Source of the DNA: Tardiphaga alba
GTDB taxonomy: Bacteria; Pseudomonadota; Alphaproteobacteria; Rhizobiales; Xanthobacteraceae
Assembly (NCBI RefSeq): GCF_018279705.1
Contig: NZ_CP036498.1
Span: 5,163,001 to 5,227,000 of the forward strand
Reading direction: 5' to 3'
DNA length: 64,000 bases
Part shown: piece after piece, positions 45,372-54,681 of the stretch
Position numbering within the stretch: the first letter of the stretch is position 1
How the letters are laid out: each line of letters starts with the position of its first letter
The notes under the pieces: model-generated
Databases searched by the model: none
What the model was told of the DNA's origin: nothing
The model's input: only the letters and a program-made list of their open reading frames with translations
Position numbers and translations under genes: made by a program

Positions 45372-46352
45372 TCACAGCGGCCGCGTCTTCTCGATCAGCT
45401 CAGCGGCGCCCTTGTCGAGCAGATCCAGCCCCACAGCACGCCCCAACTCGCGCGGACGATCCGCAGGCCCCATGCGCGTCACTTCGATGAAGCGTTCGCC
45501 GGCTTCATCCAGCACCGACGCCGTCAGGCACATCTCGCCGCCATTGATCATCGCATAGCCGGCAATCGGCGAATTGCAGTGGCCGTTCAGCACCCACAAC
45601 ACCTCACGCTCGGCATCGCAGGCCAGATGCGCAGCGGGGTCATCGATCATCGCCAGATAGCGTCGCGTCACCCAGTCATTCGCCGCGCATTCGACGGCGA
45701 CGATGCCCTGCCCGGCCGCCGGCAACATCTCCTGCGGGGAGAAATCGCGTGCGATGCGGTTGGCAAGCCCGACGCGTTCGAGGCCCGAGCGCGCCATGAT
45801 CAGCGCATCGGCCGGGCCGACCTCGCCGCCGCCCGGCAGGCGCTGCATCTCGCGATTGTCGAGCTTGCGCACGCGTGTGTCGGCCGCGCCGCGAAAGTGA
45901 ATCACTTCGATCTCGGGAAACAACCGGCGCAGATAGGCGGCGCGGCGCACCGCATTGGTGCCGATCTTGAAACCCTTGCCGCGCGAGCGCGTGAGCTCGT
46001 CGAGCGACAGCCCCGGCCGCAACACCAGCGAATCCGTCGGCGGATCGCGCACCAGCGTGGCGCCGATGACGAGACCTGGCGTGTCTTCATTGCCCGGCAT
46101 ATCCTTGAGCGAATGCATCGCGGCGTGCAATTTCCCCGCACGCACGGCATCGCGGATTTCGCCGACAAAGGCGCCGCCCTTGCCGCCATGGCGCAGCAGA
46201 TTGCTGGTCTGATCGCGATCGCCGACCGGATCGAATTTGACGATCTCGACGGCGAGTTCCGGCGCGGCCACATTCAGGCGGCGCGCGATCTCTTCGGTCT
46301 GCGCCATCGCCATCGTGCTCTTGCGGGTGCCGATGCGCATCTGATCCGTCAC
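45372..46352 (-). CDS. hemC: Divergent hydroxymethylbilane synthase
   Basis: 326 residues. Key residues of porphobilinogen deaminase are kept: D84 in HSLKDMP, R136-R137 in NAVRR, R154 and R160 in FRGAADTR, and C259 in LNGHCNSPIAG for the dipyrromethane cofactor. Typical motifs TRGD and GTSSLRR are changed to DPVGDRD and GTNAVRR, so it is a distant member; a second canonical hemC may exist elsewhere. The enzyme joins four porphobilinogen units into hydroxymethylbilane for haem and related pigments. The start is GTG after GGAG, with an inverted repeat 17 bp upstream. Confidence 0.85.
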   Translation of the reverse strand: MTDQMRIGTRKSTMAMAQTEEIARRLNVAAPELAVEIVKFDPVGDRDQTSNLLRHGGKGGAFVGEIRDAVRAGKLHAAMHSLKDMPGNEDTPGLVIGATLVRDPPTDSLVLRPGLSLDELTRSRGKGFKIGTNAVRRAAYLRRLFPEIEVIHFRGAADTRVRKLDNREMQRLPGGGEVGPADALIMARSGLERVGLANRIARDFSPQEMLPAAGQGIVAVECAANDWVTRRYLAMIDDPAAHLACDAEREVLWVLNGHCNSPIAGYAMINGGEMCLTASVLDEAGERFIEVTRMGPADRPRELGRAVGLDLLDKGAAELIEKTRPL

Positions 46353-46368
46353 GTGTCACGCTCCATTC

Positions 46369-46389
46369 GGCCATTCGGTACGAATGGCC
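46369..46389 (-). promoter_or_regulatory. Palindrome in the hemC leader
   Basis: Perfect 9-bp arms ggccattcg and cgaatggcc with a gta loop, ending 17 bp before the hemC GTG and close to its ribosome site. It could be an operator or an RNA hairpin acting on translation. A partial extra copy of gccattcg is next to it. Confidence 0.4.
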
Positions 46390-46410
46390 ATCACGGCGCG
46401 GACAATAGGG

Positions 46411-46438
46411 CCAGCGCATGCATGGAGCAATGCGCTGG
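46411..46438 (-). terminator. Hairpin after the symporter gene
   Basis: 9-bp arms ccagcgcat and atgcgctgg with a 10-base loop, 9 bp downstream of the mctP stop codon and upstream of hemC. No T tract, so it may weaken rather than stop transcription into hemC. Confidence 0.4.
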
Positions 46439-46446
46439 CTCAATGC

Positions 46447-47928
46447 TCAGTGGCTGGCAATCGCGGCCGGGCGCTTCGGCATCACCAGATTGACCAGCAC
46501 GGCGACGGCGATATTCGCCGCCAGTGCAATCAGGCCGACATAAACGGTGGCCTGGAAGCTACCCATCGACAGCAGATGCAGCGGCTTCAGCCCGTCCATC
46601 CATGTGAGGTAGGTGCCGCCGAACAGGCCCACCACCCAGCCGGCGAGCAATGCGGGCGCGGTGAACCAGCCGGTGAACAGGCCGAAGATCAGCGCCGGCA
46701 GCGTCTGCAGGATCCACAGGCCGCCGAGCAGCTGCAAGTCCAGTGCAAATTGCGTCGGCAGATAGATGATCACCAGCAGCGCACCAACCTTCACCACCAG
46801 CGACGCAAGCTTCGCCACCGTGGCTTCGCCGGCCGTGTCGATCTGCGGATTGACATAGGCCTTCCAGAAATTGCGCGTGAACAGGTTGGCCGCGCCGATG
46901 CTCATCACCGCGGCCGGTACCAGCGCGCCGATGGCGATCGCTGCGAAGGCGAAGCCCGCGAACCAGCTTGGAAACAGCGTCTGGAACAGCGCCGGCACCA
47001 CGTCATTGTTGCTGGCGAGCTTGAGCTGTGCCGCGTGGCCCATATAGCCGAGCAGGGCCAGCAGGCCGAGCATCAGCGTATAGGCCGGCAGCAGCACCGC
47101 GTTCTTGCGGATCGTCGTGGCGCTCTTGGCGGCGAAGATGCCGGTGAGCGTATGCGGGTACATGAAGGCCGCAAGCGCCGAGCCGAGCGCCAGTGTCGCA
47201 TAAGCAAAGTACTGGGTCGGGCCGAGGATGATGCTGCCGCTTCCCTTGGCCTTGAAGGCTTCATCCGCGGCATGGAAGACATTGGCGTACCCGCCGAGCT
47301 TGCCGGGAATCACCGAGATCGCCGCAATGACGGCGATGTAGATCATGATGTCTTTCACGAAGGCGATCAGCGCGGGTGCACGCAGGCCCGACGAATAGGT
47401 GTAGAGCGCCAGCACGACGAAAGCCGCGATCAGCGGCATCTCGCCTTCGAAGCCGAGTGCCTTCACCGCCGCGGCCATGCCGATGAGCTGCAATGCGATG
47501 TAGGGCATCGTCGCGACGACACCGGTGATGGCGACGGCGGCCTCCAGCGTGCGCGAGGCATAACGGCCATGCACGACGTCGGCCGCGGTGACATAGCCAT
47601 TGTCCTTGGCGACCTGCCACAGCTTGGGCATCACCATGAAGACGAAGGGATAGACCAGGATCGTATAGGGCAGCGCGAAGAAACCGTAGGCGCCGACCGA
47701 GTAGACGAGCGCCGGAACGGCGATCACCGTATAGGCGGTGTAGAAATCGCCGCCGACGAGAAACCACGTGATCCAGGTGCCGAACTGGCGGCCACCGAGG
47801 CCCCATTCGTCGAGGCTGGCGAGCGTCTTCGGGCGCTTCCAGTGCGAGGCGACGAAACCCATCACGGTGACGAGGGCGAAGAAGAACAGGAAGACGGCAA
47901 GCGCCGGAACGTCGAGATCAGTCTTCAT
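46447..47928 (-). CDS. mctP: Sodium:solute symporter, MctP-like monocarboxylate permease
   Basis: 493 residues with about 13 membrane segments and the SSS-family pattern WGLGGRQFGTWITWFLVGGD near the N-terminus. It resembles Rhizobium MctP, which imports lactate, pyruvate and alanine by ion symport. It overlaps the upstream DUF3311 gene by eleven bases; such pairs are common for SSS transporters, the small partner probably being an auxiliary subunit. Exact substrate is not shown by sequence. Confidence 0.86.
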   Translation of the reverse strand: MKTDLDVPALAVFLFFFALVTVMGFVASHWKRPKTLASLDEWGLGGRQFGTWITWFLVGGDFYTAYTVIAVPALVYSVGAYGFFALPYTILVYPFVFMVMPKLWQVAKDNGYVTAADVVHGRYASRTLEAAVAITGVVATMPYIALQLIGMAAAVKALGFEGEMPLIAAFVVLALYTYSSGLRAPALIAFVKDIMIYIAVIAAISVIPGKLGGYANVFHAADEAFKAKGSGSIILGPTQYFAYATLALGSALAAFMYPHTLTGIFAAKSATTIRKNAVLLPAYTLMLGLLALLGYMGHAAQLKLASNNDVVPALFQTLFPSWFAGFAFAAIAIGALVPAAVMSIGAANLFTRNFWKAYVNPQIDTAGEATVAKLASLVVKVGALLVIIYLPTQFALDLQLLGGLWILQTLPALIFGLFTGWFTAPALLAGWVVGLFGGTYLTWMDGLKPLHLLSMGSFQATVYVGLIALAANIAVAVLVNLVMPKRPAAIASH

Positions 47929-48103
47929 TGGGATATGTCCGGTAGGCGAGCCACGTCAGGAAGGCGGTCACCGGCACCCAGGCGAGCTGATACCAGTAGA
48001 AGAAAGGGAAGCCGAACAGCACCGGGTCATGAAAATTGTAGAACGGGACCCAGAGCAGTCCGACAAAGGGGATCAACAACAGCCATAGAAAATGGCGGCC
48101 CAT
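47918..48103 (-). CDS. DUF3311 small membrane protein
   Basis: 61 residues, two membrane segments (about 5-22 and 34-54), aromatic-rich loop FYNFHDPVLFGFPFFYWYQL, the DUF3311 pattern. It is likely the small partner of the symporter with which it overlaps by eleven bases. A GAGGAG site precedes the ATG. Bases 48104-48282 upstream look like promoter DNA without a gene. Confidence 0.88.
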   Translation of the reverse strand: MGRHFLWLLLIPFVGLLWVPFYNFHDPVLFGFPFFYWYQLAWVPVTAFLTWLAYRTYPNED

Positions 48104-48282
48104 GGCGGGGCTCCTCTCGAAAACGGGCAGCGCCGATGCCACGATTATTTTACGGCGCAGAATTTTCGGGGTGTAGGAGCACAGCCATGGCGTGTAAACA
48201 CAACTTCGCCGCAGGGCTGCCATTCGCGTGACGAACGCGTTTTCTGGGAACTTTTGCGTGATTGGAAAATGCAAAAACTTGT

Positions 48283-48382
48283 CGTCACCCGGCCTTGCGC
48301 GCGATTGCGCGCCAGGACCGGGTGATCCAGTAAACACTGACAGGCCTGTGAGTACTGGATCGCCCGGTCGAGCCAGGCGACG
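48283..48382. repeat. Family F palindromic repeat, copy 2
   Basis: Arms cgtcacccgg / gaccgggtga and gatccagtaaacactg / agtactggatcgcccggtcg. Shares gcgcgcgattgcgcgccag with copy 1 at 27148. It lies 21 bp beyond the stop codon of the Old Yellow Enzyme gene. Confidence 0.8.
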
Positions 48383-48403
48383 TCAGTAAAAGATCAGGCG
48401 AAC

Positions 48404-49516
48404 TCAGCGCGCCCCAAACGTGATGTCGCCGAACAATGCCTTCTGCGTCGACGGTTGCGAGCGCCAATATTGCGGCGGCGCATTAACCTGACCGCCGAGT
48501 TCGGCGGCGGCATGCCACGGCCAGCGCGGATCGTAGAGAATGCCGCGCGCGATGGCGATGAAGTCGGCCTTGCCCGATGCGAGGATGTCCTCGGCCTGCT
48601 TTGCCTCGGTGATCAGGCCCACGGCCATGGTCGGTAATCCCGTCGCCGCCTTCACGGCATCGGCAAACGGCACCTGATAGCCTGGCCCGAGCGTGATCTT
48701 CTGCTGCGGCGAGACCCCGCCGGACGAGACGTCCATCCAGTCCACGCCGCGTTTTTTGAGTTCCTGCGTGAAGGCGATGGTCTGTTCGACATCCCAGCCG
48801 CCCTCGATCCAGTCGGACGCCGAGACGCGCACCCCCACCGGCTTATGCGCCGGGAAAGCCGCGCGCACCGCGTCGAAGACTTCGAGCGGAAAGCGCATGC
48901 GATTCTCCAGCGAGCCGCCGTAATCGTCGGTGCGCTGGTTGGCGATCGGCGACAGGAATTCGTGCAGCAGATAGCCATGCGCCGCGTGGATCTCGATCGC
49001 ATCGATGCCGAGACGCTCGGCACGCTTCGCCGTCGCGACAAACGCCTCGCGGATACGCACCAGCCCGGCCGCATCGATCGCCTTTGGTGGCAGCTCGCCG
49101 GGCTTGGTGGGAATCGCCGACGGCGCTTCCGCGATCCAGCCGCCTTTGTCGAGCGGCACCTGCTGGCCACCGTCCCATGGCGCATGGCTCGACGCCTTGC
49201 GGCCGGCATGGGCGATCTGCATGGCGACCGCCATCTTCGAATGCTTGCGGACAGCCGCCAGCACCGGCTTCAGCGCGGCTTCCGTCGCATCGTCATAGAG
49301 GCCGAGATCGCCGGGCGTGATGCGGCCGATGGCTTCGACCGCGGTCGCCTCGATGATCAGCATGCCCGCACCGGACAGCGCCATATTGCCGAGATGGATC
49401 ATATGCCAGTCGGTCGCGCAGCCTTGCTCTGCGGAATACTGGCACATCGGTGCGATGACGACGCGATTGGCCAGCGTGAGGTCACGCAGCTTGAAGGGAG
49501 AGAACAGGACGCTCAT
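48404..49516 (-). CDS. Old Yellow Enzyme family NADH:flavin oxidoreductase, YqjM-type
   Basis: 370 residues, FMN TIM barrel. The N-terminal PMCQYSAEQG contains the Cys (C25) and Tyr (Y27) that mark the thermophilic-like/YqjM class. The substrate-binding His pair region HAAHGYLLHEFLSP and NQRTDDYGGSLENR are complete. These enzymes reduce activated C=C bonds using NAD(P)H. Physiological role is often detoxification of electrophiles. The ATG at 49516 follows GGAAG. An upstream extension of 27 residues is unlike the family. Confidence 0.92.
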   Translation of the reverse strand: MSVLFSPFKLRDLTLANRVVIAPMCQYSAEQGCATDWHMIHLGNMALSGAGMLIIEATAVEAIGRITPGDLGLYDDATEAALKPVLAAVRKHSKMAVAMQIAHAGRKASSHAPWDGGQQVPLDKGGWIAEAPSAIPTKPGELPPKAIDAAGLVRIREAFVATAKRAERLGIDAIEIHAAHGYLLHEFLSPIANQRTDDYGGSLENRMRFPLEVFDAVRAAFPAHKPVGVRVSASDWIEGGWDVEQTIAFTQELKKRGVDWMDVSSGGVSPQQKITLGPGYQVPFADAVKAATGLPTMAVGLITEAKQAEDILASGKADFIAIARGILYDPRWPWHAAAELGGQVNAPPQYWRSQPSTQKALFGDITFGAR

Positions 49517-49663
49517 GTGTCTTCCAGGGTTGGGAGATGCGGAGGGCGCAGGCTTGCGCGGCCATGCTGAGATTGGCGTTTCTGCACCGAAAGGCAAGAT
49601 GGCGCGTCACTCCCGACCTACGCCTTGTTCAAACAGCGCATGGTTGGACAAAAAACCGAGCGC

Positions 49664-49701
49664 CAAACAAAAAGGCGCCCCGGTTGCCCGAGGCGCCTTT
49701 C
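49664..49701 (-). terminator. Intrinsic terminator of the Arg/Gly-rich protein gene
   Basis: 9-bp stem aaaggcgcc / ggcgccttt with a 12-base loop, then TTTTTGTTTGG on the minus strand, 34 bp past the stop codon. Confidence 0.88.
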
Positions 49702-49734
49702 GTTCGGGTCACGCACGCATGCATGACCGAAAGC

Positions 49735-50040
49735 TCAATACGGGCAAACGACCCGGCCCCAGCGGCGGCTGAAATAGCAGCCCGGAGCCACGAAGCGCGG
49801 ACCGCCATAGAAGCCATAGCCGCGACCACGATAATAGCCGCCGCCGCGATAGAAGCCGCCGCCACGACCACGGCCCCAGCCGCCGCCGCGACCACGCCCG
49901 CGGGCCTGCGCCGCGGTGCTACCCGCCGTCAGCATGACGGTGGAAGCGCCGACGAGGCCGATGCAATAGACCGACACCAGCGCCACTGCCGCGAGGCAGC
50001 GCGTCACGATATTCTGGCGCGTAGATTTGGTTTGAGCCAT
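49735..50040 (-). CDS. Arg/Gly/Tyr-rich secreted or membrane-anchored protein
   Basis: 101 residues. A basic start and a hydrophobic segment (about 15-41, CLAAVALVSVYCIGLVGAST) are followed by an Ala-x-Ala-like site and a low-complexity RG/GGxYRGG region at about 47-80. The C-terminal part (FVAPGCYFSRRWGRVVCPY) has two Cys that could form a disulfide. I recognise no named domain; similar small proteins occur in Bradyrhizobium relatives by my recollection. GGGAG precedes the ATG. Confidence 0.72.
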   Translation of the reverse strand: MAQTKSTRQNIVTRCLAAVALVSVYCIGLVGASTVMLTAGSTAAQARGRGRGGGWGRGRGGGFYRGGGYYRGRGYGFYGGPRFVAPGCYFSRRWGRVVCPY

Positions 50041-50324
50041 TCTTGGGATCTCCCATTCAGCAGAATGCTGCGCTTAGAATGCTTCCGACATGGAAACGTT
50101 CAATCAGCAAACACGCGACGAACTCATCGCGCCACGCCAGCCTGAAACAAGATAGCAATATGGCCATCGCATGGCGCATGCGCGCGAATGGCGAACAATA
50201 GAGTCAAGGTCGAAAGCCGGTCAAGTTGACAAGCACGCGCCACAGGAATGGCACGCCTGCGAACAAACACGCATCGATCTTTATCCTTGTCGTCGTTCAT
50301 CTTCTCTTCATAGTGCTGCGCACT

Positions 50325-50357
50325 AGAGTCCGGTTCATGTCCGATGAATCGGACTCT
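50325..50357. repeat. Short inverted repeat
   Basis: agagtccg (50325-50332) and cggactct (50350-50357), with inner ttcat/atgaa. It directly precedes the next palindrome. The 517-bp gap 50041-50557 holds only these two elements and presumed promoter DNA; a 66-codon frame from 50226 has no ribosome site and is not counted. Confidence 0.6.
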
Positions 50358-50373
50358 CGTGTTTTTGTTTGTC

Positions 50374-50424
50374 AGAGCATGATCTTATCCGAAAACCGGC
50401 ATCCACTTTTCGGGATCATGCTCT
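50374..50424. repeat. agagcatgatc palindromic repeat
   Basis: 11-bp perfect arms agagcatgatc and gatcatgctct with inner tccgaaaa / ttttcggga. The arms and the cgaaaaccgg core match a repeat common in Rhizobiales intergenic DNA. A half-copy (gagcatgatctt) follows the MFS terminator near 22009. Confidence 0.85.
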
Positions 50425-50557
50425 AATCTCAACCTCGCACCTCGCATATGCGAAGGGCTGCAACGGCCTTTTGCTCGCACAGAATACCGATCTGCTCCGT
50501 TCATCGCGCCCCGCATCCTGCCCCAGCAGGCCTCTCCAGGAAGCTCCCGAAGGCATC

Positions 50558-52354
50558 ATGGCCAAATCACGCTACATTCTCGGTCTCAACACCTATGATC
50601 ACGACGTCAGCGCCTGCCTGCTGCGCGACGGCGAGATCGCCTATGCGATCGAGAAGGAGCGCGTCACCCGCGAGAAACACGCCACGGGCTTTTATCAAGA
50701 GGTGATCGAATACTGCCTGCAGGCCGAAGGCATCAGCCTGAACGACATCGAGCTGGTGGTGAGCAATTGCTACATCCTGCCGGTACCGGAGATGGAAGAC
50801 CGGCTGATCTATCAGGACATGCCGGGCTTCCTGCCCGAATATGAACGGCAGGACGCCAAGCGGCACCCGTTGTTCCGCGCCCGCAACGGCAAGGTGGTGA
50901 CGATCTCCCATCACCTCTCCCATGCCTACAGCGCCTTCGCCGTATCGCCTTTCGAGGAAGGCGCCATCATGATTGTCGATGGCGTCGGCAGCTATCGCTC
51001 CGACGTCATGGAAAGCTATCCGGCAGAAGATGGGGGCTCACCGCTCGCCCGCGAGTCCGAGAGCTACTATACGTTCAAGGGCACCGAGCTGAACTGCCTC
51101 AAGAAGGTCTGGATGGAGCCGGACCGCGGCTTCCTCAGCGACGAATTCACCAACATGCCTGGACTTGGCGCGCTCTACAGCCGCGCCTCCACCTATGTGT
51201 TCGGCGACTGGAATAAATGCGGCGAGCTGATGGGCCTCGCGCCCTATGGCCGCCGCGAGCAGTTTCCATCGCTGATGTCGATCGCGGACAACAAGCTCAC
51301 CGTGCCGCGCTGGACGGCCGACTTCAACCAGCCCTACATTCCGGATGGCGAAGCCAAGTGGGACACGCATCCGTCGATGCAGCACTGGGAAGATCTCGCC
51401 TGGCGCGTTCAGGACGATACCGAGAAGGTGCTGCTCGCCCGCGCCCGCTGGCTGCGCGAGACGACCGGCGCGAAGAACCTGTGCATCGCCGGCGGCGTCG
51501 CGCTGAACTGCGTCGCCAATGGCCGCATCGCGCGCGAGGCCGGCTTCGAGAATGTCTGGATCCAGCCGGCTGCCGGCGACAACGGCATCGCGATCGGCTG
51601 CGCCTATTACGGCCTGCTCGACGTGCAGAAGCAGCCGCGCAACTATGTGATGACGCATTCCTACACCGGCCGCACCTATGCGGACCGCGAGGTCGAGGCA
51701 GCAACGCAGCGGACCCTGGTGAAGGCGCAGACGAGCACGGTGCGCAGCGACAATATCTGCCGCGACACGGCCAAACTGCTGGCCGACCAGAAGGTCATCG
51801 GCTGGTTTCAGGGACGCTCGGAATATGGCCCGCGTGCGCTCGGCAATCGCAGCATCATCGCCGATCCGCGCCATGCCGAGATGAAGGACATCCTCAATTC
51901 GCGCGTCAAGCACCGGCAACCGTTCCGGCCGTTCGCGCCGATCGTGCTCGCGGAGCGCTGCAAGGAGATTTTCGAAGGCGACGAGGATTCGCCATTCATG
52001 CTGATCGCCAAGCCGGTGCGGCCGGAATGGCGCGACCGGATTCCGGCCATCGTCCATGTCGACGGCACCGCGCGCGTGCAGACGGTGACGGAGGGGACCA
52101 ATCCCGTGCTGTACAAGCTCCTGAAGGAATTCGAGGCGCTGACCGGTGTGCCGGTGCTGCTCAACACGTCATTCAACGTGAAGGGCGAGCCGATCGTGGA
52201 AACACCGCGCGATGCGATGGCATGTTTCATCAATACGGAGATCGACCACCTGGTGCTTCACGACCGGATCGTCTCCAAGACCGCGGCTCATCGCGTGGTG
52301 GCGCCGCTGGTGCGGACGTATATGGATATCGCCGGGCTGGTGACGCGGGTGTGA
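50558..52354 (+). CDS. NodU/CmcH-type carbamoyltransferase
   Basis: 598 residues in two domains. The N-terminal Kae1/TsaD-like half has the metal motif HHLSHAYSAF (H118, H122) and IVDGVGS. The C-terminal YrdC-like half has the conserved SEYGPRALGNRSI and KHRQPFRPFAPIV regions. The family makes carbamoyl-adenylate from carbamoyl phosphate and ATP and passes the carbamoyl to a hydroxyl, as in NodU (Nod factor), CmcH (cephamycin) and TobZ (tobramycin). Here it is solitary, with no nod or antibiotic genes in the window, so the acceptor, perhaps a surface glycan, is unknown. ATG 50558 is the best start. Confidence 0.9.
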   Translation: MAKSRYILGLNTYDHDVSACLLRDGEIAYAIEKERVTREKHATGFYQEVIEYCLQAEGISLNDIELVVSNCYILPVPEMEDRLIYQDMPGFLPEYERQDAKRHPLFRARNGKVVTISHHLSHAYSAFAVSPFEEGAIMIVDGVGSYRSDVMESYPAEDGGSPLARESESYYTFKGTELNCLKKVWMEPDRGFLSDEFTNMPGLGALYSRASTYVFGDWNKCGELMGLAPYGRREQFPSLMSIADNKLTVPRWTADFNQPYIPDGEAKWDTHPSMQHWEDLAWRVQDDTEKVLLARARWLRETTGAKNLCIAGGVALNCVANGRIAREAGFENVWIQPAAGDNGIAIGCAYYGLLDVQKQPRNYVMTHSYTGRTYADREVEAATQRTLVKAQTSTVRSDNICRDTAKLLADQKVIGWFQGRSEYGPRALGNRSIIADPRHAEMKDILNSRVKHRQPFRPFAPIVLAERCKEIFEGDEDSPFMLIAKPVRPEWRDRIPAIVHVDGTARVQTVTEGTNPVLYKLLKEFEALTGVPVLLNTSFNVKGEPIVETPRDAMACFINTEIDHLVLHDRIVSKTAAHRVVAPLVRTYMDIAGLVTRV

Positions 52355-52372
52355 GGTAGGACCTCACAGGCC

Positions 52373-52453
52373 GTAGGGTGGGCAAAGCGGAGCGTGCCCA
52401 CCGCACACGGCATGTCGTATCAAGGTGGGCACGCTACGCTTTGCCCACCCTAC
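52373..52453. repeat. Family D palindromic repeat, copy 2
   Basis: gtagggtgggcaaagcgg at the left and the complement cgctttgcccaccctac at the right, with the inner gcgtgcccacc / ggtgggcacgc pair. It lies between convergent genes. Confidence 0.85.
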
Positions 52454-52473
52454 GATTGATGCGCGTGCGCCGC

Positions 52474-54165
52474 TTACGCCGCCCGCACGGCGGTCAGGAA
52501 CCTGCTGACTTCATCTTTCAATCGCGTCGAATCCGACGACAGTGACTGCGCGGCCGACAGCACCTGCGACGACGCCGAACCAGTCTCGCTGGCGCCGCGC
52601 TGCACGTCGGTGATGTTCGACGAGACCTGCATGGTGCCTTGTGCGGCCTGCTGGACATTGCGCGAAATCTCCTGCGTCGCGGCGCCCTGTTCTTCCACGG
52701 CCGAAGCGATGGTCGATGCGATCTCGGACATGCGGCCGATGGTGTCGCCGATTTCCTTGATCGCGCCGACCGACTCCTGCGTCGCCGCCTGGATGCCGGC
52801 GATCTGGGTCGAGATATCACCGGTCGCCTTGGCGGTCTGCTCGGCCAGTGCTTTCACTTCGGAGGCCACGACCGCAAAGCCCTTGCCGGCATCGCCTGCA
52901 CGCGCCGCTTCGATGGTCGCGTTCAGCGCCAGCAGGTTGGTCTGGCCGGCGATGTTGTTGATGAGCTCGACGACATCACCGATCCGCGCAGCCGCACTGG
53001 CCAATTCGCTCACGCGATCATTGGTCTTGCGCGCCTGATCGACGGCCTGGTTGGCGATGTTGGCCGACTCCTGCACCTGACGGCTGATCTCATTGACCGA
53101 CGAGGCCATTTCTTCCGTCGCTGACGCCACCGACTGCACATTGGTGGAGGCCTGTTCGGATGCCGCCGCCACCGAGGTGGTCAGTTCCTGCGAGCGTTCT
53201 GCCGTGGCCGTCAGCGTCGAGGCCGATGCTTCAAGCTCGGTCGAGGCCGACGACACCGTCTCGACGATCTCGCCGATCATGGATTCGAAATCGCGGGTGA
53301 TGCCATCGACGCGGCGACCGCGCTCGATTTTCGCTTCGGCATCGGCCGTGGCGGCTTCATCCGCCGCACGCTTGTCGATCAATGCCTGCTTGAACACTTG
53401 CAGCGTATCCGCCATCGCACCGATTTCGGTCTTCACACCCTGATGCGGAACGACTGCGGTGAGATCGCCGGCGCTCAGTGCCTGCATCGGCTTCACGATC
53501 GAGCCGATGCCCGACGCGACGTCGCGCACGAGATAGAAGCCCACCGCCATGCCGACAACAGCCGACAGGCCGACGATCACGACGACCAGGACCAGCGCCG
53601 AACCATAGCTCTCCACAGCCCTGCTGCTCGATGCAGCCGCGCCCTTGTCATTGAACTCGATCGCCTTGCGCAGCGCGAAATCGGCCTTCGAACCCAGCGG
53701 GTTGATGACGTTCAGATTCAGCTCATGCGCCTCGAGGCTCTGCTTGCCGAGATTCTTGCGATTGAGTGCGAAGACTTCCTGGCTGCGCGACACATACAGA
53801 TCCCAGTCCTTCGCCCAATCGTTGAAGATGGCGCGTTCTTCGGGATTCGAGATCAGCTTGTCGTAGGTTGCGCGTTCGTCTGCCGCGCGCTTGACGATGG
53901 TCTCGATGCCGGCCTCGGTCTTCTTCATCTGCTCGGCATCAGCCGCCAGAATGTGTGCGCGGACGAGGTTGCGATAATCGATCGTCGTCGCGCGCAGACC
54001 GCCGAGCACGCGGATACTGGGCAGCCAGTTCTTCTGGATCTCCGACGCGTCGGCATTGATCATCTGCATCTTGCTGACAGCCAACACGCCCATCCCGGTC
54101 ATGGCGATCAGCAGAAAGGCGATGACCGCCGTGATCTTGGCGCGGATGGAAATATTGGCAAGCAT
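52474..54165 (-). CDS. Methyl-accepting chemotaxis protein 1
   Basis: 563 residues. TM1 (about 11-30) and TM2 (about 188-213) bracket a helical periplasmic sensor of about 157 residues of the 4-helix-bundle size. A HAMP linker follows and then a signalling domain with the usual hairpin ([20 protein letters not shown]). It ends FLTAVRAA with no CheR-binding pentapeptide. The ligand is unknown. The sensor domain differs from those of the next two receptors while the signalling domains are nearly the same. The start is ATG 54165. A 17-bp motif shared with mcp3 lies 256 bp upstream. Confidence 0.92.
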   Translation of the reverse strand: MLANISIRAKITAVIAFLLIAMTGMGVLAVSKMQMINADASEIQKNWLPSIRVLGGLRATTIDYRNLVRAHILAADAEQMKKTEAGIETIVKRAADERATYDKLISNPEERAIFNDWAKDWDLYVSRSQEVFALNRKNLGKQSLEAHELNLNVINPLGSKADFALRKAIEFNDKGAAASSSRAVESYGSALVLVVVIVGLSAVVGMAVGFYLVRDVASGIGSIVKPMQALSAGDLTAVVPHQGVKTEIGAMADTLQVFKQALIDKRAADEAATADAEAKIERGRRVDGITRDFESMIGEIVETVSSASTELEASASTLTATAERSQELTTSVAAASEQASTNVQSVASATEEMASSVNEISRQVQESANIANQAVDQARKTNDRVSELASAAARIGDVVELINNIAGQTNLLALNATIEAARAGDAGKGFAVVASEVKALAEQTAKATGDISTQIAGIQAATQESVGAIKEIGDTIGRMSEIASTIASAVEEQGAATQEISRNVQQAAQGTMQVSSNITDVQRGASETGSASSQVLSAAQSLSSDSTRLKDEVSRFLTAVRAA

Positions 54166-54420
54166 AAGAGACGTCCTGTCCGTTTCGAAATGAGTTCGGC
54201 TGTCGGCGTGAGTCATCGTTTGCCGGAACGTGTGCCCCGGCAGGGATTGAGAGTGTGTCGTGCTGAAATGCGTTTCTTCGTGCGACCGGCATGCGCCGAG
54301 CGAGTCGGGCGATTTGGTGCAGCAACCCGACGGCAACGAATGACGTTGCAGCCGATGCAGACCCGCGTGCCGATCACCCCATCGACCGCTCATCCACGGT
54401 CGCACGCTAGCACCGCGGTT
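54166..54420. other. Long leader/promoter region of mcp1
   Basis: Between mcp1 and its upstream motif there are about 255 bp without a convincing gene. Frames here have no ribosome site. The full 516-bp gap to mcp2 (54166-54681) holds only the motif at 54421. Confidence 0.5.
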
Positions 54421-54437
54421 CTGACACAAACGTTAAT
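54421..54437 (-). promoter_or_regulatory. Shared upstream motif of chemoreceptor genes (mcp1 copy)
   Basis: On the minus strand ATTAACGTTTGTGTCAG. It differs by one base from ATTAACGATTGTGTCAG upstream of mcp3. Both lie 200-270 bp before the start codons and on the coding strand, as a shared promoter or regulator site would. I know of no named factor for it. Confidence 0.5.
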
Positions 54438-54681
54438 GGAGAGCGCAGGTGTTTGCTCGCGTCATGCGCGTACACGCCATGACATGTCATGCAGCAGTCA
54501 TGTTGGCGCGTTCAGCGCCGGTCAAAGCGTCGATCGAGGTGATTACAGGTTGCAGCAAAGCGCGGATCACGCGCCAAGCGACCAGGCATGAGAATTTGCA
54601 GAGATGCCCCGCTCGAAACACATGACAGCGACTACGCGTGATGCGGTCACCGTCATGGTGAGCCAATTCTGCCAGCGTGGA

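Noticed and set aside
46384..48231. 615-codon open frame antisense to mctP
   Set aside because: Overlaps two well supported genes; His/Arg/Glu-rich shadow composition.
50226..50426. 66-codon frame upstream of the carbamoyltransferase
   Set aside because: No ATG start, no ribosome site and runs through two palindromes.
50558..52354. Nodulation or antibiotic cluster around the carbamoyltransferase
   Set aside because: No nodABC, glycosyltransferase or polyketide/peptide synthetase genes nearby.
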